Assembly (NCBI GenBank): GCA_003242525.1
Contig: QGUU01000175.1
Coordinates: forward strand, 1 to 5,793
Reading direction: 5' to 3'
DNA: 5,793 nucleotides
Source of the DNA: Pseudomonadota bacterium
GTDB lineage: Bacteria; Pseudomonadota; Alphaproteobacteria; Rhizobiales; Rhizobiaceae
Shown here: positions 1 through 5,713 of the stretch, in pieces
How positions within the stretch are numbered: the first letter of the stretch is position 1
Layout of the letters: each line of letters begins with the position of its first letter
Position numbers and translations under genes: made by a program
The notes under the pieces: generated by a model
What the model was told of the DNA's origin: nothing
Databases searched by the model: none
What the model saw: only the letters and a program-made list of their open reading frames with translations

Positions 1-126
1 GAGCAGGATGCGGTTCTTCAACGTCTGGTGCCAGCGCTCGATCTTGCCCTGGGTCTGGGGATGGCAGGGTGCACCGCGCGAGTGATCCATGCCGTTGTCG
101 GATAGCCATTCGGCAAGGTCGCTCGA
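1..126 (-). mobile_element. IS3-family-type transposase, internal fragment (integrase core)
   Basis: Reading the minus strand from about 126 down to 1 gives an open frame containing DLAEWL, then NGMDHSRGAPCHPQTQGK, then IERWHQTLKNRILL. This is the characteristic end of the DDE integrase core in IS3-family OrfB transposases; the glutamate of GKIERW is the expected third acidic catalytic residue. The motif containing the second catalytic aspartate (usually SDNG), which should lie just upstream, is missing: beyond about position 126 the frame no longer reads as transposase, and the other strand reads as a transport protein. The fragment also runs off the left edge. No terminal inverted repeat or target duplication is visible, because both IS ends lie outside the fragment. 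It is therefore a remnant or a chimeric contig end, not an intact element. The family call is recognition by eye; the exact IS is not known. Confidence 0.8.
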
Positions 127-976
127 GTCGGCGCAACTCGCCTATGAAGCGAATTCGTTTGGTTATACCAAGATCGCGATTGCGGCGACCAAGGGCGTGA
201 AAGAGAATCTGCCGCCCGACACGACCGTCATCGAGGCGCAGTCGACGCGCTATCAGTGGCTCACCATCAACGCGCTCAGTCCGCGCCTGCAGGGCCTGAG
301 AGTTCGGCAGGCCGTGCAATATGGCGTCGACGTGAACCAGATCCTGACCGGTGTCTATGACGACCTGACCGTACGCTCGACCGGTGTCGTCCAGCCGGGA
401 ACCAGGTTCGCGCGGCCGAAGAACCTGATTGAAGGGCCGGACTATGACAAAGCTGCCGCCCTGCTTGCCGAGGCCGGCGTCAGTGACCTCACTCTGTCGC
501 TTACGGTCATGAACGACTCGATACGGACTGCAGCGGCGCAGATCATCCAGGCAAGTCTTGAGCAGGTGGGCATCAGGGTCGAGATCCAACCTTACGACGA
601 GGCAGCGTTCTGGAGCGTGGGCGACAAGACGCAGGGCGAGGGCTACAAGAACCTGGATCTCGCGCTGATGGACTTTGCCGGTGGCGTAGACCCGTCCGAG
701 AACCTGGTCTGGTTCAGGCCGGATCAGATCGGAGTTTACAACTGGTCCGGTTTCGAGAGCGAGGATTTCGAGGCGAGCTATCAGCAACTGGTGGCCGAAA
801 TGGACGAAGCCAAGCGCATTGCCATATCCAATCACATGGAAGACCTGATGGAGGCGTCAGGCACGTTCCTGTTCATATGCCACCAGCCGCTGGTAGCGAT
901 TCACCGGTCGAGCTTCGAGCCGGTGATCTATCCGGATGGACACCCGAGTCCTGCTCTGTTCAGGAGGAGGGCCTGA
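122..976 (+). CDS. ABC transporter substrate-binding protein, family 5 (peptide/opine/nickel type), 5'-truncated
   Basis: This is the C-terminal part, about 284 residues, of a periplasmic solute-binding protein of the SBP_bac_5 (DppA/OppA-like) family; full-length members are usually about 500-550 residues. Family-typical stretches are the block around LRVRQAVQYGVDVNQIL, the GVVQPGTRF segment (the usual 'P-G' turn before the second hinge), the AAALLAEAGV helix, and IIQASLEQVGIRVEIQ followed by the aromatic-rich C-terminal lobe. Such proteins capture a solute in the periplasm and pass it to an ABC permease. The signal peptide and N-terminal lobe are missing. An ATG at 89 opens the frame 3 nt after an in-frame TGA at 83-85, but it lies in antisense transposase sequence and is not a native start; homology begins around 122-130. 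The gene ends 37 bp before the TetR regulator on the same strand, so the two may be co-transcribed. The ligand cannot be read from the sequence; a betaine-like amine is only a guess from context. Confidence 0.82.
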   Translation, partial: LESAQLAYEANSFGYTKIAIAATKGVKENLPPDTTVIEAQSTRYQWLTINALSPRLQGLRVRQAVQYGVDVNQILTGVYDDLTVRSTGVVQPGTRFARPKNLIEGPDYDKAAALLAEAGVSDLTLSLTVMNDSIRTAAAQIIQASLEQVGIRVEIQPYDEAAFWSVGDKTQGEGYKNLDLALMDFAGGVDPSENLVWFRPDQIGVYNWSGFESEDFEASYQQLVAEMDEAKRIAISNHMEDLMEASGTFLFICHQPLVAIHRSSFEPVIYPDGHPSPALFRRRA

Positions 977-1013
977 TCTGGACAGTCCTTCCTTAATGGA
1001 TTAGCGGGGGTTT

Positions 1014-1694
1014 GTGAGCAGAACCAAGTCAACCGGTAAAAAGCCGAGAAGCGGCGCCAGAAAGGCGCCGCCGCGTTTCAGCCGGGAACAACCCGAGCAG
1101 CGCCGAGCCATGCTGATCGAAGCGGCGACGCGCTGTCTCTCGCGCGGCGGAATCAACGCATTTACGGTCGACTCGATCTGCAAGGAGGCATGCGTTTCGC
1201 GCGGCCTCATCAACCACTATTTCGACAACCTCGACGGGCTGCTGGTCGAGGTCTACAAATCTTCCCTCTATGCCAGTGTCAACGCGCAGATCGCCGAGGC
1301 CAAGCGCAGGCGTTCTGAAAATGCGGATTGGCCCCCGGAAGCCTCGCTTGCCGCCCTGATCAGGTCGAACTTTGTGCCTGACTACTTCAGCCGCGCCAAT
1401 CTGCTGGTCTGGTTGGCCCTGTGGGGTGAGATCGCAGTCAATGCGCGGCTGAAGGCCGCACATCGTGAGCTTTACGATGCCTATCGTGCCGAGCTTGCAG
1501 AGGACATTGCCGCGGTCGCCCGAGTGCGTGACAGGGTGGTGGACGCACCTGCACTTGCCCGCAATTTCATCGCCCTGGTTGACGGCCTCTGGCTCGAATG
1601 GTGTCTGGATGAGTCGGTGATAACGCCGGAGGCAGCAGAAGAAGCCGCCTTCGAGATGATCGAAGCACAGGTTGGAGGATTGCGGGGAGACTAA
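1014..1694 (+). CDS. TetR/AcrR-family transcriptional regulator, BetI-like
   Basis: A 226-residue one-domain-plus-sensor repressor. Residues 1-30 form a basic, disordered-looking tail rich in Lys and Arg. Residues 31-80 are the TetR N-terminal DNA-binding domain: helix 1 at RRAMLIEAATRCL, then the helix-turn-helix at about 51-70 (TVDSICKEACVSRGLINHYF), with the LINHYF recognition helix resembling the IISHYF of E. coli BetI. The ligand-binding half also matches the BetI type: NFVPDYFSRANLLVWLALWGE (about 119-139) and the conserved FIALVDGLWLEWCL (about 185-198), which corresponds to ALIDGLWLR in BetI. The start is GTG at 1014 with a G-rich ribosome site (GGGGG, 1006-1010) close by; the next ATG (1107-1109) would remove part of helix 1. 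BetI-type regulators typically respond to choline or related quaternary amines. The gene faces the methylamine operon tail-to-tail, and the best operator candidate lies at that operon's promoter (5498-5521). Its true ligand and target are inferred, not shown. Confidence 0.88.
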   Translation: MSRTKSTGKKPRSGARKAPPRFSREQPEQRRAMLIEAATRCLSRGGINAFTVDSICKEACVSRGLINHYFDNLDGLLVEVYKSSLYASVNAQIAEAKRRRSENADWPPEASLAALIRSNFVPDYFSRANLLVWLALWGEIAVNARLKAAHRELYDAYRAELAEDIAAVARVRDRVVDAPALARNFIALVDGLWLEWCLDESVITPEAAEEAAFEMIEAQVGGLRGD

Positions 1695-1714
1695 ACCCCG
1701 TCGGCCATTGCCGA
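1683..1714. other. Weak hairpins at the end of the TetR gene
   Basis: Two short perfect inverted repeats sit at the TetR gene's 3' end: CGGGG/CCCCG (1683-1687 with 1696-1700, the TAA stop in the loop) and TCGGC/GCCGA (1701-1705 with 1710-1714, loop CATT). Neither is followed by a T-tract, so they are not convincing intrinsic terminators. They may simply reflect GC-rich sequence. Confidence 0.3.
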
Positions 1715-1751
1715 AAGGCCCGGATTCTCGGCCGCTGGCGCCGCCCCGGCA

Positions 1752-1791
1752 CTCCTGTTGCCGGAGGACGACCGAAATGCCGGAACAGGAG
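1752..1791. repeat. Long imperfect inverted repeat in the convergent intergenic region
   Basis: The arms are CTCCTGTT plus CCGG (1752-1759 and 1761-1764, with one bulged G at 1760) and CCGG plus AACAGGAG (1780-1783 and 1784-1791), giving a 12-bp stem with a 15-nt loop. It lies between the ends of the TetR gene and the MttB-like gene, where a hairpin could mark or protect the 3' ends of both transcripts. There is no T-tract on either side, so any terminator role would be of the Rho-assisted or U-less kind. A role as a bidirectional 3'-end structure is inference. Confidence 0.5.
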
Positions 1792-1811
1792 CGGCTGGAC
1801 CTTGCACCCGT

Positions 1812-1831
1812 ATCTGCCCTCTCCGGCAGAT
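1812..1831 (-). terminator. Possible hairpin terminator after the MttB-like gene (no T-tract)
   Basis: A perfect 7-bp stem, ATCTGCC (1812-1818) with GGCAGAT (1825-1831) and a 6-nt loop, begins at the last base of the MttB-like stop codon (TGA on the minus strand, 1831-1833). Its position directly after the stop suits a 3'-end structure. No run of T follows it on the minus strand, so classical intrinsic termination is not supported; it could instead stabilise the operon mRNA end. Confidence 0.4.
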
Positions 1832-3369
1832 CAGTTCAGAGGCGAGCCACCTTCCCGCTTGCGGCGCTCCATATAATCGCGCAAGGCTTCGTCTACCCCT
1901 GGGTCGATGGGCGGTTGTTCATATTCGGCAAGCATTCGCTTCCAAATGGTGTTGGCCCGCTCGCGGGCGGTTACCTGACCGCGCTCCATCCAGGTGTCGT
2001 AATTGTCCCAATTGGACACGATGGGCGCATAAAAGGCTGTTTCGTAACGCTTCATGGTGTGTGCGGCGCCAAAGAAATGACCGGCCGGACCAATCTCGCG
2101 GACGGCGTCCAGGGCCAGCGTTTCGGTATCGACCTGAGGGGGCTGGAAATAGGCGCACATCATCTGCAGCATCTCGCAGTCGATAACCAGCTTCTCGAAG
2201 GAGGCTGTAAGGCCGCCGCCCAGCCAGCCTGCGGCATGCAGGACCAGATTGGCGCCCCCCATCAGGCAGCCCCATAAAGACATTGCGCTCTCATAGGCGG
2301 CCTGGGCATCCACCGCATTGGCGGCAGTGACGTTTGACGAGCGGAACGGCACGCCGATCAGCCTGCAAAGCTGGCCCGTCGCCTGGGCGGCCTGCGCATA
2401 TTCCGGGGTGCCGAATGCTGGCGCGCCCGTGCGCATGTCCACATTGGAGGTGAACCCGCCATACATGACCGGCACGCCCGGCCGGACGATCTGGGTGAGC
2501 ACGATGCCGGCAAGTGCCTCCGCATGCTGCTGGGCCAGGGCGCCGGCGAGCGTGACCGGGCTCATGGCACCGGCCAAGGTGAAAGGAGTGATGACGTTGA
2601 CTTGCCCGTGCTCTGCCAGCGCAATCAGGCCTTCAGCCATGTGTACGTCCAGCTGGAGTGGCGAATTGGTGTTGATGATGCCGGTGAAGACCGGCATCTC
2701 GCCGGCAAGATTTTCGCGCACAGTGCCCAACGATATCGCTGCCATCTCCAGCGCGTCGATGACTCGTCCGGTACCCAGGGTCTGCGGTTGCCAATTCTTG
2801 TCGAGAAGCGTGATCTCGGCATAGTAGAGGTCGAGATGCCGGGTGTTGGGGTGCAGGTCGAGCGGTTCAAACGGTCCGCCACCTTCCTGGTGCAGCACGT
2901 TGAAGGATTGGACCAGCTTCAGATAATCGCACATCTCGGCATAGGTGCCGGTACGGCGGCCGCGGTCATTGTCCATGACATAGGCGGGGCCTCCGACCGA
3001 CGACAATATGCAGTACTGTTCTCCTACCTTTATGTTCTTCTCGGGGTTGCGAGCCCGCAACTCGAAGGAAGGAGGCGCGGTGGAGATGCGCTCCATGACC
3101 ATGGCCCGGTCAAACCGCACGAGCATGTCGCTCTCGTCGACGTCGGCTCCCGCAGAGCGATAAAGCGCGCGTGCCCTGGGCTCCAGCACGCGCATGCCAA
3201 TCTCCTCCAGAATGGTGAGGCCAGCCTCGTGGATCGCATGCACTTGGTCCGCCGAGAGCGGTTCGACAGGCTTGTACGGCCGGGTCAATTGCTGCCATGG
3301 ACGCTGCGAGATTGCGCCGGCCTCGCGTGGAGCGCGACCTGGCCTGCGCCGTGGTGAAATGCGTTCCAT
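1831..3369 (-). CDS. Trimethylamine methyltransferase (MttB) family protein, non-pyrrolysine type
   Basis: A 512-residue protein of the MttB (COG5598) family, at about the family's usual length (about 470-520). MttB of methanogens moves a methyl group from trimethylamine to a corrinoid protein and carries pyrrolysine at an in-frame UAG. This gene has no internal UAG, so it belongs to the non-Pyl branch, whose characterised members (such as MtgB and MtpB) demethylate quaternary amines including glycine betaine and proline betaine. Family-like blocks are ADQVHAIHEAGLTILEEIGMRVL (about 40-62), the Gly-rich SSVGGPAYVMD (123-133), EMPVFTGIINTNSPLQ (224-239), the barrel segment PGVPVMYGGFTSNVDMRTGA (297-316), DAQAAYESAMSL (354-365), and the C-terminal GPAGHFFGAAHTMKRYETAFY (427-447). 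The first 20 residues are Arg-rich with no signal peptide, so it should be cytoplasmic. The start at 3369 has an AGGAG site (3375-3379) 5 nt upstream that overlaps the stop of the preceding oxidoreductase gene; the genes are 8 bp apart and surely co-transcribed. The substrate is unknown. No corrinoid partner is in the window. Confidence 0.9.
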   Translation of the reverse strand: MERISPRRRPGRAPREAGAISQRPWQQLTRPYKPVEPLSADQVHAIHEAGLTILEEIGMRVLEPRARALYRSAGADVDESDMLVRFDRAMVMERISTAPPSFELRARNPEKNIKVGEQYCILSSVGGPAYVMDNDRGRRTGTYAEMCDYLKLVQSFNVLHQEGGGPFEPLDLHPNTRHLDLYYAEITLLDKNWQPQTLGTGRVIDALEMAAISLGTVRENLAGEMPVFTGIINTNSPLQLDVHMAEGLIALAEHGQVNVITPFTLAGAMSPVTLAGALAQQHAEALAGIVLTQIVRPGVPVMYGGFTSNVDMRTGAPAFGTPEYAQAAQATGQLCRLIGVPFRSSNVTAANAVDAQAAYESAMSLWGCLMGGANLVLHAAGWLGGGLTASFEKLVIDCEMLQMMCAYFQPPQVDTETLALDAVREIGPAGHFFGAAHTMKRYETAFYAPIVSNWDNYDTWMERGQVTARERANTIWKRMLAEYEQPPIDPGVDEALRDYMERRKREGGSPLN

Positions 3370-3377
3370 CCCTACTC

Positions 3378-5486
3378 CTATTTGGCTGCAGCGTTCATCT
3401 CGAAATTCGTTTCGGCGTCGACAATGGGTGTGTCGCGGCGGAAAGGTTGTTCCGACATGACGGTGCCGAGCTCACGCCCCAGTCTGTGGCCGCTGTGAAC
3501 GGCATGGACGATCGCGCCGGGTGCAAGCGCATCGCCAATGCGGTCCACGCTGCGGATGCCAGCGGCATCGAGATCTTCGGCGCGGGCCATAAGGGCATCG
3601 AAAAGCTCGCCACGCGGCACGCGAAGCCCCACAATCAACACCGAGCGACAGGGCACCCGGCTTTCCTCCCCCGTAAACAGATGAGACAGGGTCGCAGCCT
3701 CTCCGTCAAAGGCTTTAAGCGTGGTGAGGGTCATGACCTGTACCTGGCGCTTTGACAGGGCGCGATGCACAAGGGGCAGTTCGTTGGTCATGATTGTCCA
3801 GGCGGAGGCCTGGCCGGCCGGTGTCGCGTAGCTGACGGCAATTCCTTGCGCAGCCAGATGCTCGGCGAGGACACCTCCCATGTAATAATTGTCGAAATCG
3901 AAGACCAGGGTCGGGCCTTCCGGCAGCCGACCGTTGGCAATGTCATCCGGCGTGAACGCCTGGCTGTGGTCGAGCCGGCCAACCGGGATTTCCATCGGCG
4001 AATAGAGCATGTTGGTCCAGCGTGCGCCGGTAGCCAGCACCACGCGATCCGGGCCGAGTTCAATGATGTCGTCTGCGCCAAGCCGGCTTTCCAGGTGAAG
4101 CGAGACATTGCTCATCTCGCTCAGCCGGCCGAGGCGGTAGTCCACCACGCGGTTCCAGGCTGAAAGGCCAGGCAGCGTCCTTTCGAAGGCCAGGCGCCCG
4201 CCAAAGGCACGGGCGCTGTCGGCAAGCGTCACCTGATGGCCACGTCGCCCAAGAGTCAACGCGCATTCGAGGCCGGCCGGTCCTCCGCCGACGACGAGGA
4301 TTCTCTCCGGGCGACTCGTCTGTTCGATCCGCTCGGGATGCCACCCCCGCCGCCATTCCTCGCCCGCGGTCGGATTCTGCGTGCAGCGCACGGGCACGCC
4401 GTCATGCCAGCTCGAAATACAGATGTTGCAGCCGATGCATTCGCGGATTTCCGCCTCGCGACCTTCCCTGATTTTGGCAGGCAGGAAAGGGTCGGCGATC
4501 GACGGGCGCGCGCCGCCGATGAGGTCCAGCACGCCTCGCCGGATCTGTGAAACCATTGTATCGGGCGAAGTGAAGCGGCCTACACCCACGACGGGCTTCC
4601 TGGTCAGCGTCTTTACGAAGTCGATGACAGGCTCGTGGCTGCCTTCCCCGCTGAAGCGTGAAGCGGAGCAGTCGGTCGGACTCGAATCCATCTTTACGTC
4701 GAAAAGATCGGGGATGTCGGCGAGAAGCTCGATCAGCTCATGCGCCTCTGAAGGCTGGTTGCGGCCCGGCCGGCCACGCAATTCCTCCAGGCTGACCCGA
4801 AGAGCGACGCCGCAGCTTGCACCCACAGCGTCCTTGGTGACCTCGATCATTTCGCGCACGAACCGAACGCGATTTTCGATCGAGCCTCCATATTCATCGG
4901 TTCGGTGATTGTACTCGGGCAGCAGGAACTCGTAGCCGAGATAGCCCATGCCGGCATAGACATAGACGATGTCGAAGCCGGCGCTACGCGCCTTCCGAGC
5001 GCCCTCGGCTTGCCACCTGAGCACATCGCGAATATCCGACCTGTCCATCGTTTTCGGGCGCAGATTACCCATAAAGCCGACGTGAGTGGCCATCCACGGA
5101 ATGCCGGACGGGGAAATGGGGGGCAAGCGGCTGGCACGGTTCATCACCGAGGCCCCCCCATGCCATAGTTCTACCCCGGCCAAGGCTCCGTGCCTGTGAA
5201 CCGCTTCCGTCATCAGCGCATGGGCGCGGATGTCGTTCTTGTCCCACATGGTCGCGAAGGGCAGCGGAGCGTCGTCGGAGCTGGGATCTATCGAAACTGC
5301 GCCCGTGCAAACCACCCCCCACCCGCCTTCAGCCTTCATCTCCCGGAAGGCCGCACGCGTGCGGGGACGAGCATTTGTCATGCCGCTTGCATGCGGCACC
5401 TGATAGAAGCGGTTCGGCGCAGTGACGGGGCCAATGCGCACCGGTTCAAACAGGACTTCGTATCTCGGATTGCATCCCATCGACAT
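3378..5486 (-). CDS. TMADH/DgcA-like FMN and 4Fe-4S oxidoreductase (N-methyl amine demethylating type)
   Basis: A 702-residue flavoprotein, counted from the ATG at 5486, of the Old Yellow Enzyme-derived trimethylamine/dimethylamine/histamine dehydrogenase group, which also includes dimethylglycine and N-methylproline demethylases. Domains: an FMN TIM barrel (about 1-345) with NRFYQVPH (25-32), GALAGVELWHGG (100-111), FDIVYVYAGMGYLGYEF (171-187), GVGRF and GGARPSIADPF for FMN phosphate; a 4Fe-4S site C-X2-C-X2-C-X11-C at Cys350, 353, 356 and 368; then a nucleotide-binding domain starting with LVVGGGPAGLE (about 397-407) and a second Rossmann-like half. Known members oxidatively remove an N-methyl group and pass electrons to ETF. 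By eye alignment with TMADH, the cysteinyl-FMN Cys30 is Ala33, Tyr60 is Ala63 and His172 is Met180, while Trp355 is kept (Trp360). The frame extends to an ATG at 5594, but those extra 36 codons cover the promoter, operator and a hairpin, and family N-termini begin near NPRYEVLFEPV. ATG 5480 is an alternative. Cytoplasmic; first gene of a two-gene operon. Confidence 0.9.
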   Translation of the reverse strand: MSMGCNPRYEVLFEPVRIGPVTAPNRFYQVPHASGMTNARPRTRAAFREMKAEGGWGVVCTGAVSIDPSSDDAPLPFATMWDKNDIRAHALMTEAVHRHGALAGVELWHGGASVMNRASRLPPISPSGIPWMATHVGFMGNLRPKTMDRSDIRDVLRWQAEGARKARSAGFDIVYVYAGMGYLGYEFLLPEYNHRTDEYGGSIENRVRFVREMIEVTKDAVGASCGVALRVSLEELRGRPGRNQPSEAHELIELLADIPDLFDVKMDSSPTDCSASRFSGEGSHEPVIDFVKTLTRKPVVGVGRFTSPDTMVSQIRRGVLDLIGGARPSIADPFLPAKIREGREAEIRECIGCNICISSWHDGVPVRCTQNPTAGEEWRRGWHPERIEQTSRPERILVVGGGPAGLECALTLGRRGHQVTLADSARAFGGRLAFERTLPGLSAWNRVVDYRLGRLSEMSNVSLHLESRLGADDIIELGPDRVVLATGARWTNMLYSPMEIPVGRLDHSQAFTPDDIANGRLPEGPTLVFDFDNYYMGGVLAEHLAAQGIAVSYATPAGQASAWTIMTNELPLVHRALSKRQVQVMTLTTLKAFDGEAATLSHLFTGEESRVPCRSVLIVGLRVPRGELFDALMARAEDLDAAGIRSVDRIGDALAPGAIVHAVHSGHRLGRELGTVMSEQPFRRDTPIVDAETNFEMNAAAK

Positions 5487-5497
5487 TTTGCCATTGT

Positions 5498-5521
5498 CTT
5501 GTTGAACGGTTGCACAACAAG
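5498..5521. promoter_or_regulatory. 24-bp palindrome, candidate operator for the TetR/BetI-like repressor
   Basis: Perfect 7-bp arms CTTGTTG (5498-5504) and CAACAAG (5515-5521) flank a 10-bp core, AACGGTTGCA, in which C5507 and G5512 also pair symmetrically. Size and symmetry fit a TetR-family dimer site, and the inner TTGAAC half resembles the TTGAAC/GTTCAA type of half-site known from BetI operators. It overlaps the predicted -10 box and start point of the oxidoreductase operon and ends 11 bp before the chosen ATG, so a bound protein would block transcription. I saw no second copy near the regulator's own gene. That the window's TetR protein binds here is inference. Confidence 0.6.
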
Positions 5522-5548
5522 CATATTCTTTAGCTGAGCCAATGACAA
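5520..5548 (-). promoter_or_regulatory. Sigma-70-type promoter for the oxidoreductase-methyltransferase operon
   Basis: On the minus strand, TTGTCA (5543-5548) serves as the -35 box and TATGCT (5520-5525) as the -10 box, with the optimal 17-bp spacer. Each box differs from consensus at one or two positions. Transcription would begin near 5513, leaving a leader of about 27 nt before the ATG at 5486. The -10 box overlaps the palindrome at 5498-5521. The leader has only a weak Shine-Dalgarno candidate (AAGA, about 12 nt upstream of the ATG). Confidence 0.6.
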
Positions 5549-5555
5549 TGGGGCT

Positions 5556-5572
5556 GCCAGCCAAAGGCTGGC
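5556..5572. repeat. Perfect short inverted repeat upstream of the operon promoter
   Basis: GCCAGCC (5556-5562) and GGCTGGC (5566-5572) are separated by AAA, a perfect 7-bp arm pair. It lies 7 bp upstream of the -35 box, where an activator or second repressor could sit. On RNA it would fold into a tight hairpin, but no T-tract follows, so a terminator role is not supported. Confidence 0.4.
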
Positions 5573-5597
5573 GATCAGGTCGGGTTGCAGCCACGCG

Positions 5598-5621
5598 AAA
5601 ACGGCCCGCTGGACGCAGGCC
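5598..5621 (-). terminator. Rho-independent terminator for the gene ending at 5642
   Basis: On the minus strand a stem GGCCTGC/GCGGGCC (5615-5621 with 5603-5609; one G-T wobble) with a 5-nt loop is followed after one base by TTTT (5598-5601). It begins 20 bp past the stop codon at 5642-5644. The U-tract is short, so strength is uncertain. It would separate the upstream gene from the methylamine operon. Confidence 0.6.
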
Positions 5622-5641
5622 GCCTTCCGATCGGTCTTGAT

Positions 5642-5713
5642 CTACTCGGCCGGTGCGGGCGTGGTGCCGCCGTCGGAGGGCTGTGTAGCCGGTTCGGTGG
5701 TGCCACCATCGGC
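5642..5713 (-). CDS. C-terminal tail of an unidentified Pro/Gly/Thr-rich protein (partial)
   Basis: A minus-strand frame ends at TAG (5642-5644) with the tail ADGGTTEPATQPSDGGTTPA followed by PAE. DGGTT occurs twice, 12 residues apart, giving a low-complexity, probably disordered end. The frame stays open to the right, but beyond 5713 it runs into unreliable G-runs, so nothing upstream can be read. A terminator hairpin 20 bp after the stop supports this being a real gene end. Several unrelated proteins, including SecG-type translocase subunits in alphaproteobacteria, end in such Pro/Ala-rich tails, so I cannot name it. Confidence 0.45.
   Translation of the reverse strand, partial: ADGGTTEPATQPSDGGTTPAPAE

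Noticed and set aside
89..121. ATG at 89 as the native start of the solute-binding protein
   Set aside because: These codons are the antisense of transposase sequence and there is no signal peptide; homology to solute-binding proteins starts only after the junction.
1672..2277. A 201-codon open frame on the + strand spanning the convergent spacer
   Set aside because: It overlaps the TetR gene end and is antisense to the MttB-like C-terminus; the translation is low in structure and has no family resemblance.
2524..3357. A 277-codon open frame on the + strand
   Set aside because: It lies wholly antisense to the MttB-like gene, whose protein shows clear family motifs. Long antisense frames are expected in GC-rich coding DNA, and the translation shows no recognisable domain.
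1831..3369. A pyrrolysine-encoding mttB
   Set aside because: No in-frame UAG occurs inside the gene and no pyl genes are present in the window.
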